Shown piece by piece: positions 18,579 through 26,719 of a DNA stretch of 44,797 nt. Each line of letters opens with the position of its first letter. Position 1 is the first letter of the stretch. Made by a program: the position numbers and the translations under genes. The notes beneath the pieces were generated by a model, which was not told the origin of the DNA, searched no databases, and worked only from the letters and a program-made list of their open reading frames with translations. The DNA is taken from contig JAISOY010000071.1 of the NCBI GenBank assembly GCA_031275285.1, positions 1-44,797 on the forward strand, given 5' to 3'. The DNA comes from Bacteroidales bacterium. Lineage in GTDB: Bacteria > Bacteroidota > Bacteroidia > Bacteroidales > UBA4181.

Positions 18579-19457
18579 TCAGAAAACGATAAAATCCTCC
18601 GGATTAACGGGTTTTCCACTTTGCCACATCTCAAAATGAAGATGAGGTCCGGTGGTTAAGTCTCCGGAATTACCGATAATGGCAATTGCGTCGCCGGCTT
18701 TCACTACATCTCCCGATTTTTTAAGTAAACTGGCATTGTGCTTGTAAACGGATAAGATATTGAATGCATGCTGTACCTGTATCACATATCCGGTTTCTAC
18801 CGTCCAGGCGGCCATGATCACCGTTCCGTCCAATGTGGCTTTCACCACCTGATTTGGGGAAGCGACAAGATCAATCCCCAAATGATTATTTTTCAGATCA
18901 AATTTGCTGGTGATCAGTCCCTCTATTGGTTTGAAGAAATGTATTTTTGAAATAGATTCTTCTTCAGAATAAGGGGATGTTTGAAGTACAAAATTGAATT
19001 GTTCTTCTTCTTCAACATGCTTCCGTAAAAGCGAATCCTCCTCGGAACGGGTGAAAGAAATATTGTTATAATCCGGGTTCGTATTATCGGATAAAGATTC
19101 GGTTAATTCCGGTTCCTTTCCGGATATTATGGCATTTATTGTGTTAAAATACCGGTCACGCAGATGAATTTCATATTCAAGGGAATCTAGCATTAAGACA
19201 TTGGATACCAGTCTATTTCTCATTTCCTGAGTGGGGTATCCGGGAACCATCTCACGCATAGGGGTGAACATGACCAACGCTATGGATCCTCCTACCAGCA
19301 AAATAAAAATAGTCCCTATGATCGAAAGTATATTGATCAGCGTAAAGCGTACATGCCATACTTCTTCGAAATTACTATCGTTGAAAAATACCAGGCGATA
19401 GGTATGTTTCAACTTGCGGAATATTTTCTTTCTTTTACTTTTTGGCTTATCAGGCAT
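18579..19457 (-). CDS. membrane-anchored M23 peptidase
   Basis: The 292-aa protein has a very basic cytoplasmic start (KPKSKRKKIFRKLK), one membrane segment at about 42-66, a periplasmic linker with helical Glu-rich stretches, and a C-terminal M23 domain with NHLGIDLV and HLHFEMW carrying the zinc ligands. This is the common Bacteroidota LytM-like architecture for trimming peptidoglycan cross-links or activating amidases. It heads the operon with dxr and rseP and uses the promoter at 19477. Confidence 0.92.
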   Translation of the reverse strand: MPDKPKSKRKKIFRKLKHTYRLVFFNDSNFEEVWHVRFTLINILSIIGTIFILLVGGSIALVMFTPMREMVPGYPTQEMRNRLVSNVLMLDSLEYEIHLRDRYFNTINAIISGKEPELTESLSDNTNPDYNNISFTRSEEDSLLRKHVEEEEQFNFVLQTSPYSEEESISKIHFFKPIEGLITSKFDLKNNHLGIDLVASPNQVVKATLDGTVIMAAWTVETGYVIQVQHAFNILSVYKHNASLLKKSGDVVKAGDAIAIIGNSGDLTTGPHLHFEMWQSGKPVNPEDFIVF

Positions 19458-19476
19458 ATAACATTCTATGAAACGG

Positions 19477-19484
19477 CAAATATA
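19477..19484 (-). promoter_or_regulatory. -7 element TATATTTG of the M23-dxr-rseP operon
   Basis: TATATTTG on the minus strand lies 19 bp upstream of the M23 peptidase ATG. Confidence 0.55.
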
Positions 19485-19518
19485 GTGAAAAAGTGTGTAA
19501 GCTCATCCGCTAGGATAT

Positions 19519-20748
19519 TCAGTTTTTATGAACGACGAATTTTCTGGTTACTTGTTTCCCTTCTATCATTATCCGGATTATATAAATGCCGTCAGGGTAG
19601 TCGGATACGGAAATTGAAAGATCATCTTTAGCCGGGAGGTGATGGTACATTGTCTTTCCGGATACATCCCATATTTCTATATGGGTGATCAATTTATTAT
19701 CAGGAGATTGTATGTGGATGTATTCGTTTGCAGGATTAGGATATATCTGTATGACCGGCATATATTTCGAAGAAGAAGCCGAAGTGATATCATCGGGAGA
19801 GACATCAATGATTCCGCAGACTTCTGTCGAAATCTCACCGAGCCATCCGGCATTGATATTCACAGCAGTATAAATTTTAATAAAATCTATTCCTTCCAGT
19901 TCTACCGGATTCCCGTGTTCATCTACCGCCCAGTCAATATCAAAAGCATTGCCACCGCTTCCTTCCAGAAGATCGAATGTTTTCGGATTATCAGGAAGAT
20001 AGGGCGGCCCCATATTGGTAAAGGGACGATTGTCTGCATAACCGTATGCTAATGGTTTGATCCGGACAAACTGGGGGTTGCTGTCATTGATGTCCAGACT
20101 TACCAGTGTGCCTGAAAAAGTAACTTCATCTCCGGGATATTCCGGAAAATTATCTATCGAAGGATAATAGGCCTGTGAATGGGCCGGAACGGTTTTGACA
20201 AATCCGGTAATTCTTTCACTGTCTGTCCAGGGAACATCTGCAGGCTGCAGTGGATTGTAATAGGTAATGGAGTAGTGATGGATGGTGCTCAAAGAATCAT
20301 AACTGCTCCCTTTCAGTTCATACCATGTATCGTCAGGCAAACCGTTTCCGTTTTCGTCTTTCATCACCATGACGATACCCGGTTCGGACGAATTGCTTAC
20401 GGCGTTTCCGATCACGGTAAAGTCAACGCCATAAGGGTTATCCGGATCATTCCAGATCGTATGGTCAAATCCGACAATAATGTATCCGCCGAAATTACCC
20501 AGAGAGACCATTCCGCTGGTTCCGCCTACAATACTTTCTGCTGCTTCGCTTGTGCCAATACCGGGAATATTAATAAATTGTCCCGGAGCCGGTTTATATT
20601 CTATGATACAGTTGATATAAGGGTTTTTCCCTTTTTCGGCATCTCTTCGTTCCTGCCATTTATCGGGTGTTTGCGCACAGATAACAGGTGCAAAGAGGAA
20701 TATTGTAATAAAAAGGAAAAATAATCGTCGGACTGCAGTGATCGGCAT
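19519..20748 (-). CDS. T9SS-sorted cell-surface protein of the B12-locus type
   Basis: The 409-aa protein begins with a signal peptide ending near PVICAQ. Its core has the pattern EYKPAPGQFIN, GMVSLGNFGGYIIVGFDH, VIGNA and GIVMVMKDENGNGLPDDTW, which I recognise from surface proteins encoded beside BtuB/BtuG-type B12 uptake genes in Bacteroides. The last 75 residues are a type A T9SS C-terminal domain (IQIYPNPANEYIHI, GIYIIRIMIEGKQVTRKFVV), so it should cross the outer membrane by the Por system and be anchored or released there. The frame can open at TTG 20757, but ATG 20748 precedes the signal peptide directly. It lies 5 bp after the DUF4465 gene. No ligand is proven. Confidence 0.8.
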   Translation of the reverse strand: MPITAVRRLFFLFITIFLFAPVICAQTPDKWQERRDAEKGKNPYINCIIEYKPAPGQFINIPGIGTSEAAESIVGGTSGMVSLGNFGGYIIVGFDHTIWNDPDNPYGVDFTVIGNAVSNSSEPGIVMVMKDENGNGLPDDTWYELKGSSYDSLSTIHHYSITYYNPLQPADVPWTDSERITGFVKTVPAHSQAYYPSIDNFPEYPGDEVTFSGTLVSLDINDSNPQFVRIKPLAYGYADNRPFTNMGPPYLPDNPKTFDLLEGSGGNAFDIDWAVDEHGNPVELEGIDFIKIYTAVNINAGWLGEISTEVCGIIDVSPDDITSASSSKYMPVIQIYPNPANEYIHIQSPDNKLITHIEIWDVSGKTMYHHLPAKDDLSISVSDYPDGIYIIRIMIEGKQVTRKFVVHKN

Positions 20749-20753
20749 TTGAA

Positions 20754-21494
20754 TCAATTCGAAGTTTTGGCTTTGATATTATCCAAACAGAAAAAAGCAG
20801 GCGTATTCATGCCAAAAGGGCTGTTATCGCTTGAAGACAGGGAAAACTCCAGCCTGGAGATAGCACTGTTTCCGGGGATATCAATGGTTACCCATTTATC
20901 TAAAACAGATGTTCCTTCTGCCAGGAATATTTCCCCTGCAGTCTCAGGTATACCCTGGCCTTTGCTATCGTATGCCTGGTAACTTAGTTTGAACCAATCG
21001 CCTTCTTCGAACTTTTTTGAGTAATCACTACCATCTTTGATCAATAAAGCTGCTACTGTGGTATTAGCTACATCAAAAGAAAGTTGTTGGACGGTTTGTG
21101 AGAAGGTAATGCTCAATTTATTTACATATATTTCAGGATCTGTTTCATCGGGCATGGAAACATATGCTATCGCAAACTTATTGTTTTCCGGATTATTACT
21201 GGCATAAACGCTGTATTGATTTTCCCAGTCTTTATTTTCCATATCATCCATTTGGGAAAATGCAAATCCGCTCCAGGAAAAATATTTCTCATCATAGATG
21301 TTGGGGAAAGAAATAATATCCAGGATAAAGGTTTCCTCCTCGGCTTTGTTGATATAATTCTCTCCGGAGGGGAAGACAATGTCCTGAAAATGAATGACGA
21401 CATCCCGGAGGGTATCTTCATCTTCGTCTTTGCACGAGACCGAAAAAGCAATGATCAATGCCAGAAAAAGCAGACTGAAGCGTGAGTATATCAT
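20754..21494 (-). CDS. DUF4465 lipoprotein (BtuH-like)
   Basis: The 246-aa protein has a lipoprotein signal (ALIIAFSVSC, Cys21) followed by an acidic tether DEDEDT. The body matches DUF4465: FSWSGFAFSQMDD, ENQYSVYAS, FAIAYVSMPDE, LLIKDGSDYSKKFEEGDWFKL, and the strongly conserved LEFSLSSSDNSPFGMNTPAFFCLDN. From memory, DUF4465 lipoproteins of Bacteroides (BtuH) bind vitamin B12 at the cell surface. Here no BtuB, BtuG or cobalamin riboswitch is visible in the window, so B12 binding is inference. Promoter TACATTTG is at 21519, just past a large hairpin. Confidence 0.85.
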   Translation of the reverse strand: MIYSRFSLLFLALIIAFSVSCKDEDEDTLRDVVIHFQDIVFPSGENYINKAEEETFILDIISFPNIYDEKYFSWSGFAFSQMDDMENKDWENQYSVYASNNPENNKFAIAYVSMPDETDPEIYVNKLSITFSQTVQQLSFDVANTTVAALLIKDGSDYSKKFEEGDWFKLSYQAYDSKGQGIPETAGEIFLAEGTSVLDKWVTIDIPGNSAISRLEFSLSSSDNSPFGMNTPAFFCLDNIKAKTSN

Positions 21495-21518
21495 GATATA
21501 ATTATATATTTAGTAGCA

Positions 21519-21526
21519 CAAATGTA
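21519..21526 (-). promoter_or_regulatory. -7 element TACATTTG of the DUF4465/T9SS pair
   Basis: TACATTTG on the minus strand lies 24 bp before the DUF4465 ATG. The hairpin at 21539-21576 lies across its -33 region. Confidence 0.5.
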
Positions 21527-21538
21527 GTGATAAAATAC

Positions 21539-21576
21539 GAAACGGATTACTCCTTTTAACAGGAGTAATCCGTTTC
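21539..21576 (-). terminator. 16-bp stem hairpin after the tiny ORF
   Basis: GAAACGGATTACTCCT pairs perfectly with its inverted copy around a 6-base loop. It follows the 22-aa ORF at 21621-21689 by 44 bp. No long U-run follows on either strand (minus: GTATTTTATC), so termination may be partial. It could equally stabilise the short upstream transcript. Confidence 0.6.
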
Positions 21577-21620
21577 ATGATATCGTTTGCCGTTCTGAGA
21601 AAGTCCGGCGACTTATATTT

Positions 21621-21689
21621 TTAGATCAACATCAATGCCACGCAAGCGATCACAACAAAACAAATGGTAAACAAACGTAACTTTTTCAT
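21621..21689 (-). CDS. 22-aa hydrophobic mini-protein candidate
   Basis: An ATG-to-TAA frame encodes MKKLRLFTICFVVIACVALM plus two residues: a Lys/Arg start and a single 17-residue hydrophobic helix, like a free-standing membrane miniprotein or a signal peptide without cargo. It lies between the mannosyltransferase gene (86 bp upstream) and a strong hairpin, so a short dedicated transcript is plausible. There is no homology I can name. Codon use looks ordinary. It may be chance. Confidence 0.4.
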   Translation of the reverse strand: MKKLRLFTICFVVIACVALMLI

Positions 21690-21775
21690 ATCTACTCGAT
21701 TCTAAATACCCTAAACTATTAATTCAACACTCTATAACATTATACGCCCAAGTAATAAAAAAGTTTCAAAAAATG

Positions 21776-22525
21776 TTAGCTTTTGTCGGAAGACGTTTGC
21801 CTGTTGTATTTTTTGAAAAAACTTTTCCATTTCATCACCACGACACCCCAAAAGGCTTCGTTAAATATGCCGCCGCTCATTTTGGATGTTCCGGCTTTAC
21901 GGTCACAAAAAATAATAGGTACTTCCATTAACCTGAAACCGTATTTCCAGGCGGTAAATTTCATTTCGATCTGGAAAGCATAGCCTTTGAAGCGTATCTG
22001 GTCCAGGGGAATTGTTTCAAGTACTTCACGTGTATAACACTTAAAGCCGGCCGTAGTGTCATATATTTTCATCCGGGTGATAAAACGAACATATTTGGAT
22101 GCGCAATAAGACATCAAAACCCTTGACATAGGCCAGTTGACTACATTTACTCCGGTAACATAGCGGGAACCTATGGCCAAATCCGCTTTGCCTGATGTGC
22201 AGGCATCATGTAACAACAGCAAGTCATCAGGATTATGGGAAAAATCGGCATCCATTTCAAAGATATAATCATATTTGTATTCAAGAGCCCATTTAAAGCC
22301 TGCAATATATGCGGTTCCTAATCCTAATTTTCCTTCCCGCTCCAATAAAAATAATAGATTTGGAAACTCTTCCTGAAGCCGTTTTACAATGCCGGCAGTT
22401 CCGTCAGGTGAGTTGTCGTCCACAATTAAAATGTGAAAATCGCGGGGTAGGGAAAATACTTTCCGGATCATCCGTTCGATGTTCTCATTTTCATTATATG
22501 TGGGTATTACGATAATGTTCTTCAT
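21776..22525 (-). CDS. polyprenol monophosphomannose synthase (GT2, Dpm1-like)
   Basis: The 249-aa GT2 enzyme opens IIVIPTYNENENIERMIRKV and has LIVDDNSPDGTAGIV, the metal-binding EMDADFSHNPDDL, GSRYVTGVNVVNWP and FKGYAFQIEM. It lacks membrane segments. This is the short Dpm1/Ppm1-like form that transfers mannose or a similar sugar from GDP-sugar to a polyprenyl phosphate, producing a lipid-linked donor for GT-C enzymes. It stands alone. A perfect 14-bp palindrome touches its start codon. Confidence 0.92.
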   Translation of the reverse strand: MKNIIVIPTYNENENIERMIRKVFSLPRDFHILIVDDNSPDGTAGIVKRLQEEFPNLLFLLEREGKLGLGTAYIAGFKWALEYKYDYIFEMDADFSHNPDDLLLLHDACTSGKADLAIGSRYVTGVNVVNWPMSRVLMSYCASKYVRFITRMKIYDTTAGFKCYTREVLETIPLDQIRFKGYAFQIEMKFTAWKYGFRLMEVPIIFCDRKAGTSKMSGGIFNEAFWGVVVMKWKSFFKKYNRQTSSDKS

Positions 22526-22538
22526 TGTTTATAAACAA
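22525..22538. promoter_or_regulatory. 14-bp perfect palindrome at the mannosyltransferase start
   Basis: TTGTTTATAAACAA is self-complementary and its first base is the last base of the start codon of the gene ending at 22525. It could be an operator or a weak hairpin over the ribosome-binding region. A/T-rich palindromes of this length can also arise by chance. Confidence 0.3.
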
Positions 22539-22624
22539 TTCCGGCTTCTGCCATTCATGTGTGTTTGTGTATGTAATGGTTTTATTTTTGATGCATCGGT
22601 AAGGGCAGAGTGAATATTTTCATA

Positions 22625-22632
22625 TATCTTTG
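22625..22632 (+). promoter_or_regulatory. -7 element TATCTTTG of aroA
   Basis: TATCTTTG fits TAnnTTTG and lies 78 bp before the aroA ATG. A 16-codon frame (22638-22688) begins right where the transcript should start. It has no other support. Confidence 0.55.
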
Positions 22633-22710
22633 CAAAGATGTTGGAAATCATTGAAAGATACAAACCAAAAATTCTTAAAAACATATAAATTAAGTCGATC
22701 TCTTCAGTAA

Positions 22711-23940
22711 ATGAAATACAAACTCAAAATTCAGGAGAAGACTCTGAAGGGAAGCGTTCGTCTTCCTTCATCCAAAAGCATCTCTAACCGACTGTTGATC
22801 ATTCAGGCATTGAATCCTGGAAAAATGGACATTGTTGGTTTGTCGGATAGTGATGATACAAGGGTCTTACGGGATGGATTGATGTCAACCTATGAGACGG
22901 TTGATGTCGGCCATGCAGGTACTTCCATGCGTTTTTTGACGGCGTATTTTGCTGCGACAGGACAAGCCAAGATACTTACCGGATCGGATCGAATGAAAGA
23001 AAGACCGATTGATGAACTGGTGGATGCATTGAACCAGCTGGGTGCCGACATCCGTTATCTGGAGAAAAAAGGTTTTCCTCCGATACAAACATCAGGGAAA
23101 CCGCTTTCGGGGAATACCGTCAAGATAAGCGGGAGCATCAGCAGCCAGTTTATTTCCGCGCTTTTGTTGATCGCTCCGGTTCTTCCCAACGGACTTACCA
23201 TCAACATTACAGGTGATCCGGTATCATCATCTTATGTGAAGATGACCCTGAACCTGATGCAGCAGGCCGGAGTTGAAGCACAATGGAAAGAACAGTCCAT
23301 ATCTGTTGCTCCGCAGCCGTATCATTTATCTTATATAGAGTGTGAACGGGATTGGAGTGCTGCATCCTACTGGTATGAAATAGCATCTTTAGCCAATGAT
23401 TTCGAATTGTTTCTCGAAGGAGTTGCCAATACGAGCATCCAGGGTGATGCTGTCGTATCACAGATATTTGATGCCCTGGGCGTTAAAACTACCTATACGG
23501 AGGGAGGAGCTTTGCTGACCAAAGGTCCATGTACCCAGACGCGATTTATTTTTGATTTTATCAATGCCCCCGATATTGCCCAGACGATGGCTGTTTGTTC
23601 ATGCTTAAAGACTATTCCTTTCCGGTTTTCGGGGGTGAAGACTTTACGAATAAAAGAAACAGACCGGATCATGGCGCTTCAGGACGAGTTGTCGAAACTG
23701 GGGTTTTTCCTTGAAGAAACCAAACCGGGTATCATTGAATGGGATGGGAAATACATGATCCCCCAAAATGACATCACTATTTCTACTTATCACGATCATC
23801 GCATGGCGATGGCTTTTGCCCCGGCAGCTATTGTTTTTCCGGGAATCCAGATTGAAGATCCGGGAGTGGTAACTAAATCCTACCCTACATTCTGGCCGGA
23901 TCTGGAAAAGATCGGATTTAAAATAGAAGAAATAGATTAA
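22711..23940 (+). CDS. aroA: 3-phosphoshikimate 1-carboxyvinyltransferase (EPSP synthase)
   Basis: AroA joins shikimate 3-phosphate and phosphoenolpyruvate in aromatic amino-acid synthesis. The 409-aa protein has LPSSKSISNRLL near residue 17, GHAGTSMRFLTAYFA (where many enzymes have GNAGTAMRPL), RPIDELVDALNQLGA, SISSQFISALLL, RDWSAASYW, KETDRIMALQDEL and YHDHRMAMAFA. It is slightly shorter than the E. coli enzyme (427 aa), as in other Bacteroidota. It is monocistronic. The GTSMRF variant near the glyphosate-sensitive loop is a natural family variation; no inference on resistance is made. Confidence 0.96.
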   Translation: MKYKLKIQEKTLKGSVRLPSSKSISNRLLIIQALNPGKMDIVGLSDSDDTRVLRDGLMSTYETVDVGHAGTSMRFLTAYFAATGQAKILTGSDRMKERPIDELVDALNQLGADIRYLEKKGFPPIQTSGKPLSGNTVKISGSISSQFISALLLIAPVLPNGLTINITGDPVSSSYVKMTLNLMQQAGVEAQWKEQSISVAPQPYHLSYIECERDWSAASYWYEIASLANDFELFLEGVANTSIQGDAVVSQIFDALGVKTTYTEGGALLTKGPCTQTRFIFDFINAPDIAQTMAVCSCLKTIPFRFSGVKTLRIKETDRIMALQDELSKLGFFLEETKPGIIEWDGKYMIPQNDITISTYHDHRMAMAFAPAAIVFPGIQIEDPGVVTKSYPTFWPDLEKIGFKIEEID

Positions 23941-24007
23941 GAATAAGTCTGAAAGTTTATAAAGTTTGAAAGTTGAAAAGTAAGAATGTTCATAAAGTCA
24001 GAAAGTG

Positions 24008-24027
24008 AGGGTTTGAAACCCGTTTTT
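24008..24027 (+). terminator. weak hairpin with T-run after aroA
   Basis: GGGTTT-G-AAACCC followed by GTTTTT lies 69 bp past the aroA stop, in DNA filled with imperfect AAGTTTGAAAGTT-like repeats. The stem is short, so activity is uncertain. Confidence 0.35.
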
Positions 24028-24087
24028 CCAGCATATTATCTCATTTTTTAATTCATTTATCGTTCAAAGTTCATCATTTATTGATTT

Positions 24088-25200
24088 TCAATCATCCATT
24101 CTCAATTCTCCATTTTCCATTTTCAATTCTTCCCACAGTTTATTCCACAAATATCCAGATTGCCGTACCCATTCCTGAAACTGACCTTCTTCTTTGATGG
24201 GTGAGGCTTTTATTTCCATTAATTGGTCCAGATCAAAGGATGAAGCCAGTATTACTTTTCCCGTTTGCCAAGCATCGAATGCATTTAACTCTTGTTCCGC
24301 ATGCGCAGGAACGATCAATACAGGCTTGTTCAGGTACAGGGCTTCCGACACCGATTCAAATCCTGCTGTTCCGAAAAAAGCGCGGCAAGTTTTCATCATC
24401 CCGATGAATGACTCATCATCCAGTTGATGAAAAAATAAATTAGGATGAGGGGAATAGATTTCGGGCATATCGGGTTTATCCCAGAATACGTGGATGCAAA
24501 CGTCCGGATGTTTGCTGTGCCATTGGATCACCTCTTCCGAAAACCCGTGATTAAGAAGGTAGCCCAATAGGAAAGGCTGTGTCTCAACATCAGCGTTTAG
24601 TACCTCATTGCGTAATAATGGAGGGAAAACAATTAGCTGTTGGGAAGTGTGATCAGGCATTTGACTGAAAGACAGGGCAATGCATTTGCTAGCATTGATG
24701 GAACAAAGCCGGGTGTAACATCGGAGCATTCGTTGGGTGAATGACGGTTTTCTACGGAAAGCATAGTCCGGATGCTCAAATATGAACTGATGGGCCACAC
24801 AGACCATGGGTACCTGCATTTTATAACGGTTGTATACCAATCCTCCCAGTAATTCATAAAAGTTAATGACGATATCCGGATTCACTTCATGGATACGTTC
24901 GGAAATAAAGCGGATACTGTTGAAATAAGCTTTCCTTTTTTTTCGTTTTAAGTGATGAATAAAACTCCTGAAGATCAAAAAATGCTTATTGTCTTTTGTT
25001 TTCAGGAAATTGGGACTATCATATGTCCGGATAAGATTTTCGAAATGTTTTGTAAAAAAATCGGGAATTTTTCGCATTTCGCTGTATCCGAGCAATACTT
25101 CAACGATTTGATGTCCTCCATGCCGTAATATATCCGATAAAGCAATGGACTGGGTCATATGTCCCCGTCCTTCACCCTGTACGATAAAGAGAAAACGCAT
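24088..25200 (-). CDS. MurG-like GT-B glycosyltransferase
   Basis: The 370-aa protein begins MRFLFIVQGEGRGHMTQSIA, a Gly-rich loop like those of MurG/MGD-type GT28 enzymes. It has VNPDIVINFYE, then a C-terminal domain with FHQLDDESFIGMMKTCRAFF, GTAGFESVSEALYLNKPVLIVPAHAEQELNA, the nucleotide-sugar binding signature of this fold. There is no signal peptide, so it acts at the cytoplasmic face. The true MurG is normally in the dcw cluster, so this is a paralogue of unknown acceptor. Its last 13 residues come from a low-complexity DNA repeat. It follows the CE7 esterase by 26 bp. Confidence 0.82.
   Translation of the reverse strand: MRFLFIVQGEGRGHMTQSIALSDILRHGGHQIVEVLLGYSEMRKIPDFFTKHFENLIRTYDSPNFLKTKDNKHFLIFRSFIHHLKRKKRKAYFNSIRFISERIHEVNPDIVINFYELLGGLVYNRYKMQVPMVCVAHQFIFEHPDYAFRRKPSFTQRMLRCYTRLCSINASKCIALSFSQMPDHTSQQLIVFPPLLRNEVLNADVETQPFLLGYLLNHGFSEEVIQWHSKHPDVCIHVFWDKPDMPEIYSPHPNLFFHQLDDESFIGMMKTCRAFFGTAGFESVSEALYLNKPVLIVPAHAEQELNAFDAWQTGKVILASSFDLDQLMEIKASPIKEEGQFQEWVRQSGYLWNKLWEELKMENGELRMDD
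24089..24130. repeat. low-complexity imperfect repeat at a gene end
   Basis: The plus strand repeats variants of ATTCTCAATTCTCCATTTTCC. Read on the minus strand this encodes the tail ELKMENGELRMDD of the glycosyltransferase at 24088-25200. Similar simple repeats scatter between genes in many Bacteroidota, so the tail is probably repeat-derived. Confidence 0.55.
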
Positions 25201-25226
25201 TGATCAGGATTTATCCGACCCCAGGG

Positions 25227-26522
25227 TCATTTGAACTGCTTAAACGTCCATTCCTGTGATTTTTCCCATTGCTCCGGATAAGTCCAGTGTCCGGTTTCTT
25301 CGACCAGAAATAAGGTCCTGGGGGCCTGGATCATATTGTAGGCAGCATACATGGATGTCGGAGGGCATGTAACATCATTGTACCCGAAAGAATAAAAACC
25401 TGGAACTTTTAATTGCCGTGCGAAATTCACCACATCATAATATTTGGATGTTTCTACTTTATTGGGAGTGTTGTTGGCCTTGTTGGCATCGTTGAACATA
25501 TGCGGCCATCCCCCGGCACGTCCGTTCAGGTATCCGGTCAGATCACATAAAGCGGGATAGAACGACACCAATCCTTTGATCCGGTTGTCAAGTGCCGCTG
25601 TAACAATGGCCAGTGCACCTCCCTGGCTTCCGCCGGATACGACAATATTATTGCCGTCGAACTCCGGTAAACTGAAAATGAAATCAACCGAACGGACACA
25701 TCCCAGATACACCCGTTTATAGTAATATCGGTCCTTATCATCCAGATTGTAGCCCCAGTATCCATCCAGAGCACCTCTTCTCAAAGCGTCATATAGGGTA
25801 GCCTCCATATTGACTGGGATACCGTGTATGCCTATCTCGAAAGTGATGGCGCCTCTTTCCGCACTACCTACATCACCATAATAAGGACGTACTCCCGCCC
25901 CCGGGACCTTTAATATGGCCGGATATTTTCCCGGAGCTTTCGGGACACATAGAATACCATACAAACGGGAATACTTAAAATTTTGCAGGTTGACATGATA
26001 TACGTTGACTTTTTCCGTACAACGTTCCGGGATCAGGGTCAGCCGTGCATCCATCGGTATCTTTGCCAGGTCGCTTTTTGCTTTATCCCAGAATCCGATG
26101 AAGTCCGAAGGAAGGGTAGTGGTAGGTTGAATACCTTCCGGATTAAAGGCGGCTGTGGCCAATCCTTCATAGTTTTTCCCCTCGTATTTTGCATATACCC
26201 TGCAACGCAGGAAACCGGGGTTTTTCATCGTCCCGCCGTCAATCGTGGTTTTTCCGTTTTTTAAGACCTGGGTTTCTTTTTTTTGAGGCGGCATCATATC
26301 GGGACCTACTTCATAGCTGATTTCTATATTCTGAAGAAGGACGTCGTTTTTGGTGACTGTTACCTCAAATTTTACCTTTTCCCCGGGTTGATATACCCAA
26401 TCGGGATGTTCCGGTGCAATATTTACCTTGATGAATTTTTCTCCCGGTTGTGCAAAGAGAGAAGCGGAACAGAGCATGAACCACCCTGTCATGAAAATGA
26501 TAAAATTTCTTCTTGTCAGCAT
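25227..26522 (-). CDS. exported CE7-family acetyl esterase
   Basis: The 431-aa protein has a signal peptide (after MLTRRNF, to about SLFAQ), an N-terminal beta-sandwich of about 100 residues, and an alpha/beta-hydrolase of the acetylxylan esterase / cephalosporin-C deacetylase type. Nucleophile Ser lies in VSGGSQGGALA, acid Asp in GYNDVTCPP and His in EETGHWTY; RGxxx-like oxyanion features fit CE7. Family enzymes remove acetyl groups from xylo-oligosaccharides. The frame opens at TTG 26531, but ATG 26522 is next to the signal peptide. A copy of the interspersed repeat lies in its 5' leader. Confidence 0.87.
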   Translation of the reverse strand: MLTRRNFIIFMTGWFMLCSASLFAQPGEKFIKVNIAPEHPDWVYQPGEKVKFEVTVTKNDVLLQNIEISYEVGPDMMPPQKKETQVLKNGKTTIDGGTMKNPGFLRCRVYAKYEGKNYEGLATAAFNPEGIQPTTTLPSDFIGFWDKAKSDLAKIPMDARLTLIPERCTEKVNVYHVNLQNFKYSRLYGILCVPKAPGKYPAILKVPGAGVRPYYGDVGSAERGAITFEIGIHGIPVNMEATLYDALRRGALDGYWGYNLDDKDRYYYKRVYLGCVRSVDFIFSLPEFDGNNIVVSGGSQGGALAIVTAALDNRIKGLVSFYPALCDLTGYLNGRAGGWPHMFNDANKANNTPNKVETSKYYDVVNFARQLKVPGFYSFGYNDVTCPPTSMYAAYNMIQAPRTLFLVEETGHWTYPEQWEKSQEWTFKQFK

Positions 26523-26534
26523 CTTATTCAATTT

Positions 26535-26626
26535 TAAGCACTCAGTGCTATTTATTATTTATTAAGTGTCACTTATTAAGTGGATTACGTTCGGAAAAAT
26601 ACAATATTAATTGTTTTATATTATTT
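26535..26626 (+). repeat. interspersed 92-bp structured repeat, copy 3
   Basis: This copy begins TAAGCACTCAGTGCTATTTA on the plus strand and ends TATTATTT, 92 bp like copies 1 and 2. It lies between the CE7 esterase start and its likely promoter, so it would be transcribed, in reverse, as part of the esterase mRNA leader. Confidence 0.85.
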
Positions 26627-26667
26627 ATAAGGTGAATCGTATGATTATTATTGACGGCTTACTGATG

Positions 26668-26675
26668 CAAAACTA
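26668..26675 (-). promoter_or_regulatory. candidate -7 element TAGTTTTG of the CE7 esterase
   Basis: TAGTTTTG on the minus strand fits TAnnTTTG. It is the only match upstream of the esterase and would give a leader of about 140 nt containing repeat copy 3. Confidence 0.4.
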
Positions 26676-26719
26676 TAAAAATATTGCTATTGGACAAGGA
26701 ATCCCGGGAAATAACCGTA

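Noticed and set aside
21495..21775. Cobalamin riboswitch upstream of the DUF4465 gene
   Set aside because: Looked for because of the B12-type proteins; no B12-box-like conserved core could be seen, only the hairpin and the tiny ORF.
22638..22688. 16-codon frame in the aroA leader
   Set aside because: Short, no regulatory codon run (no aromatic-rich stretch for attenuation), and no hairpin pair follows.
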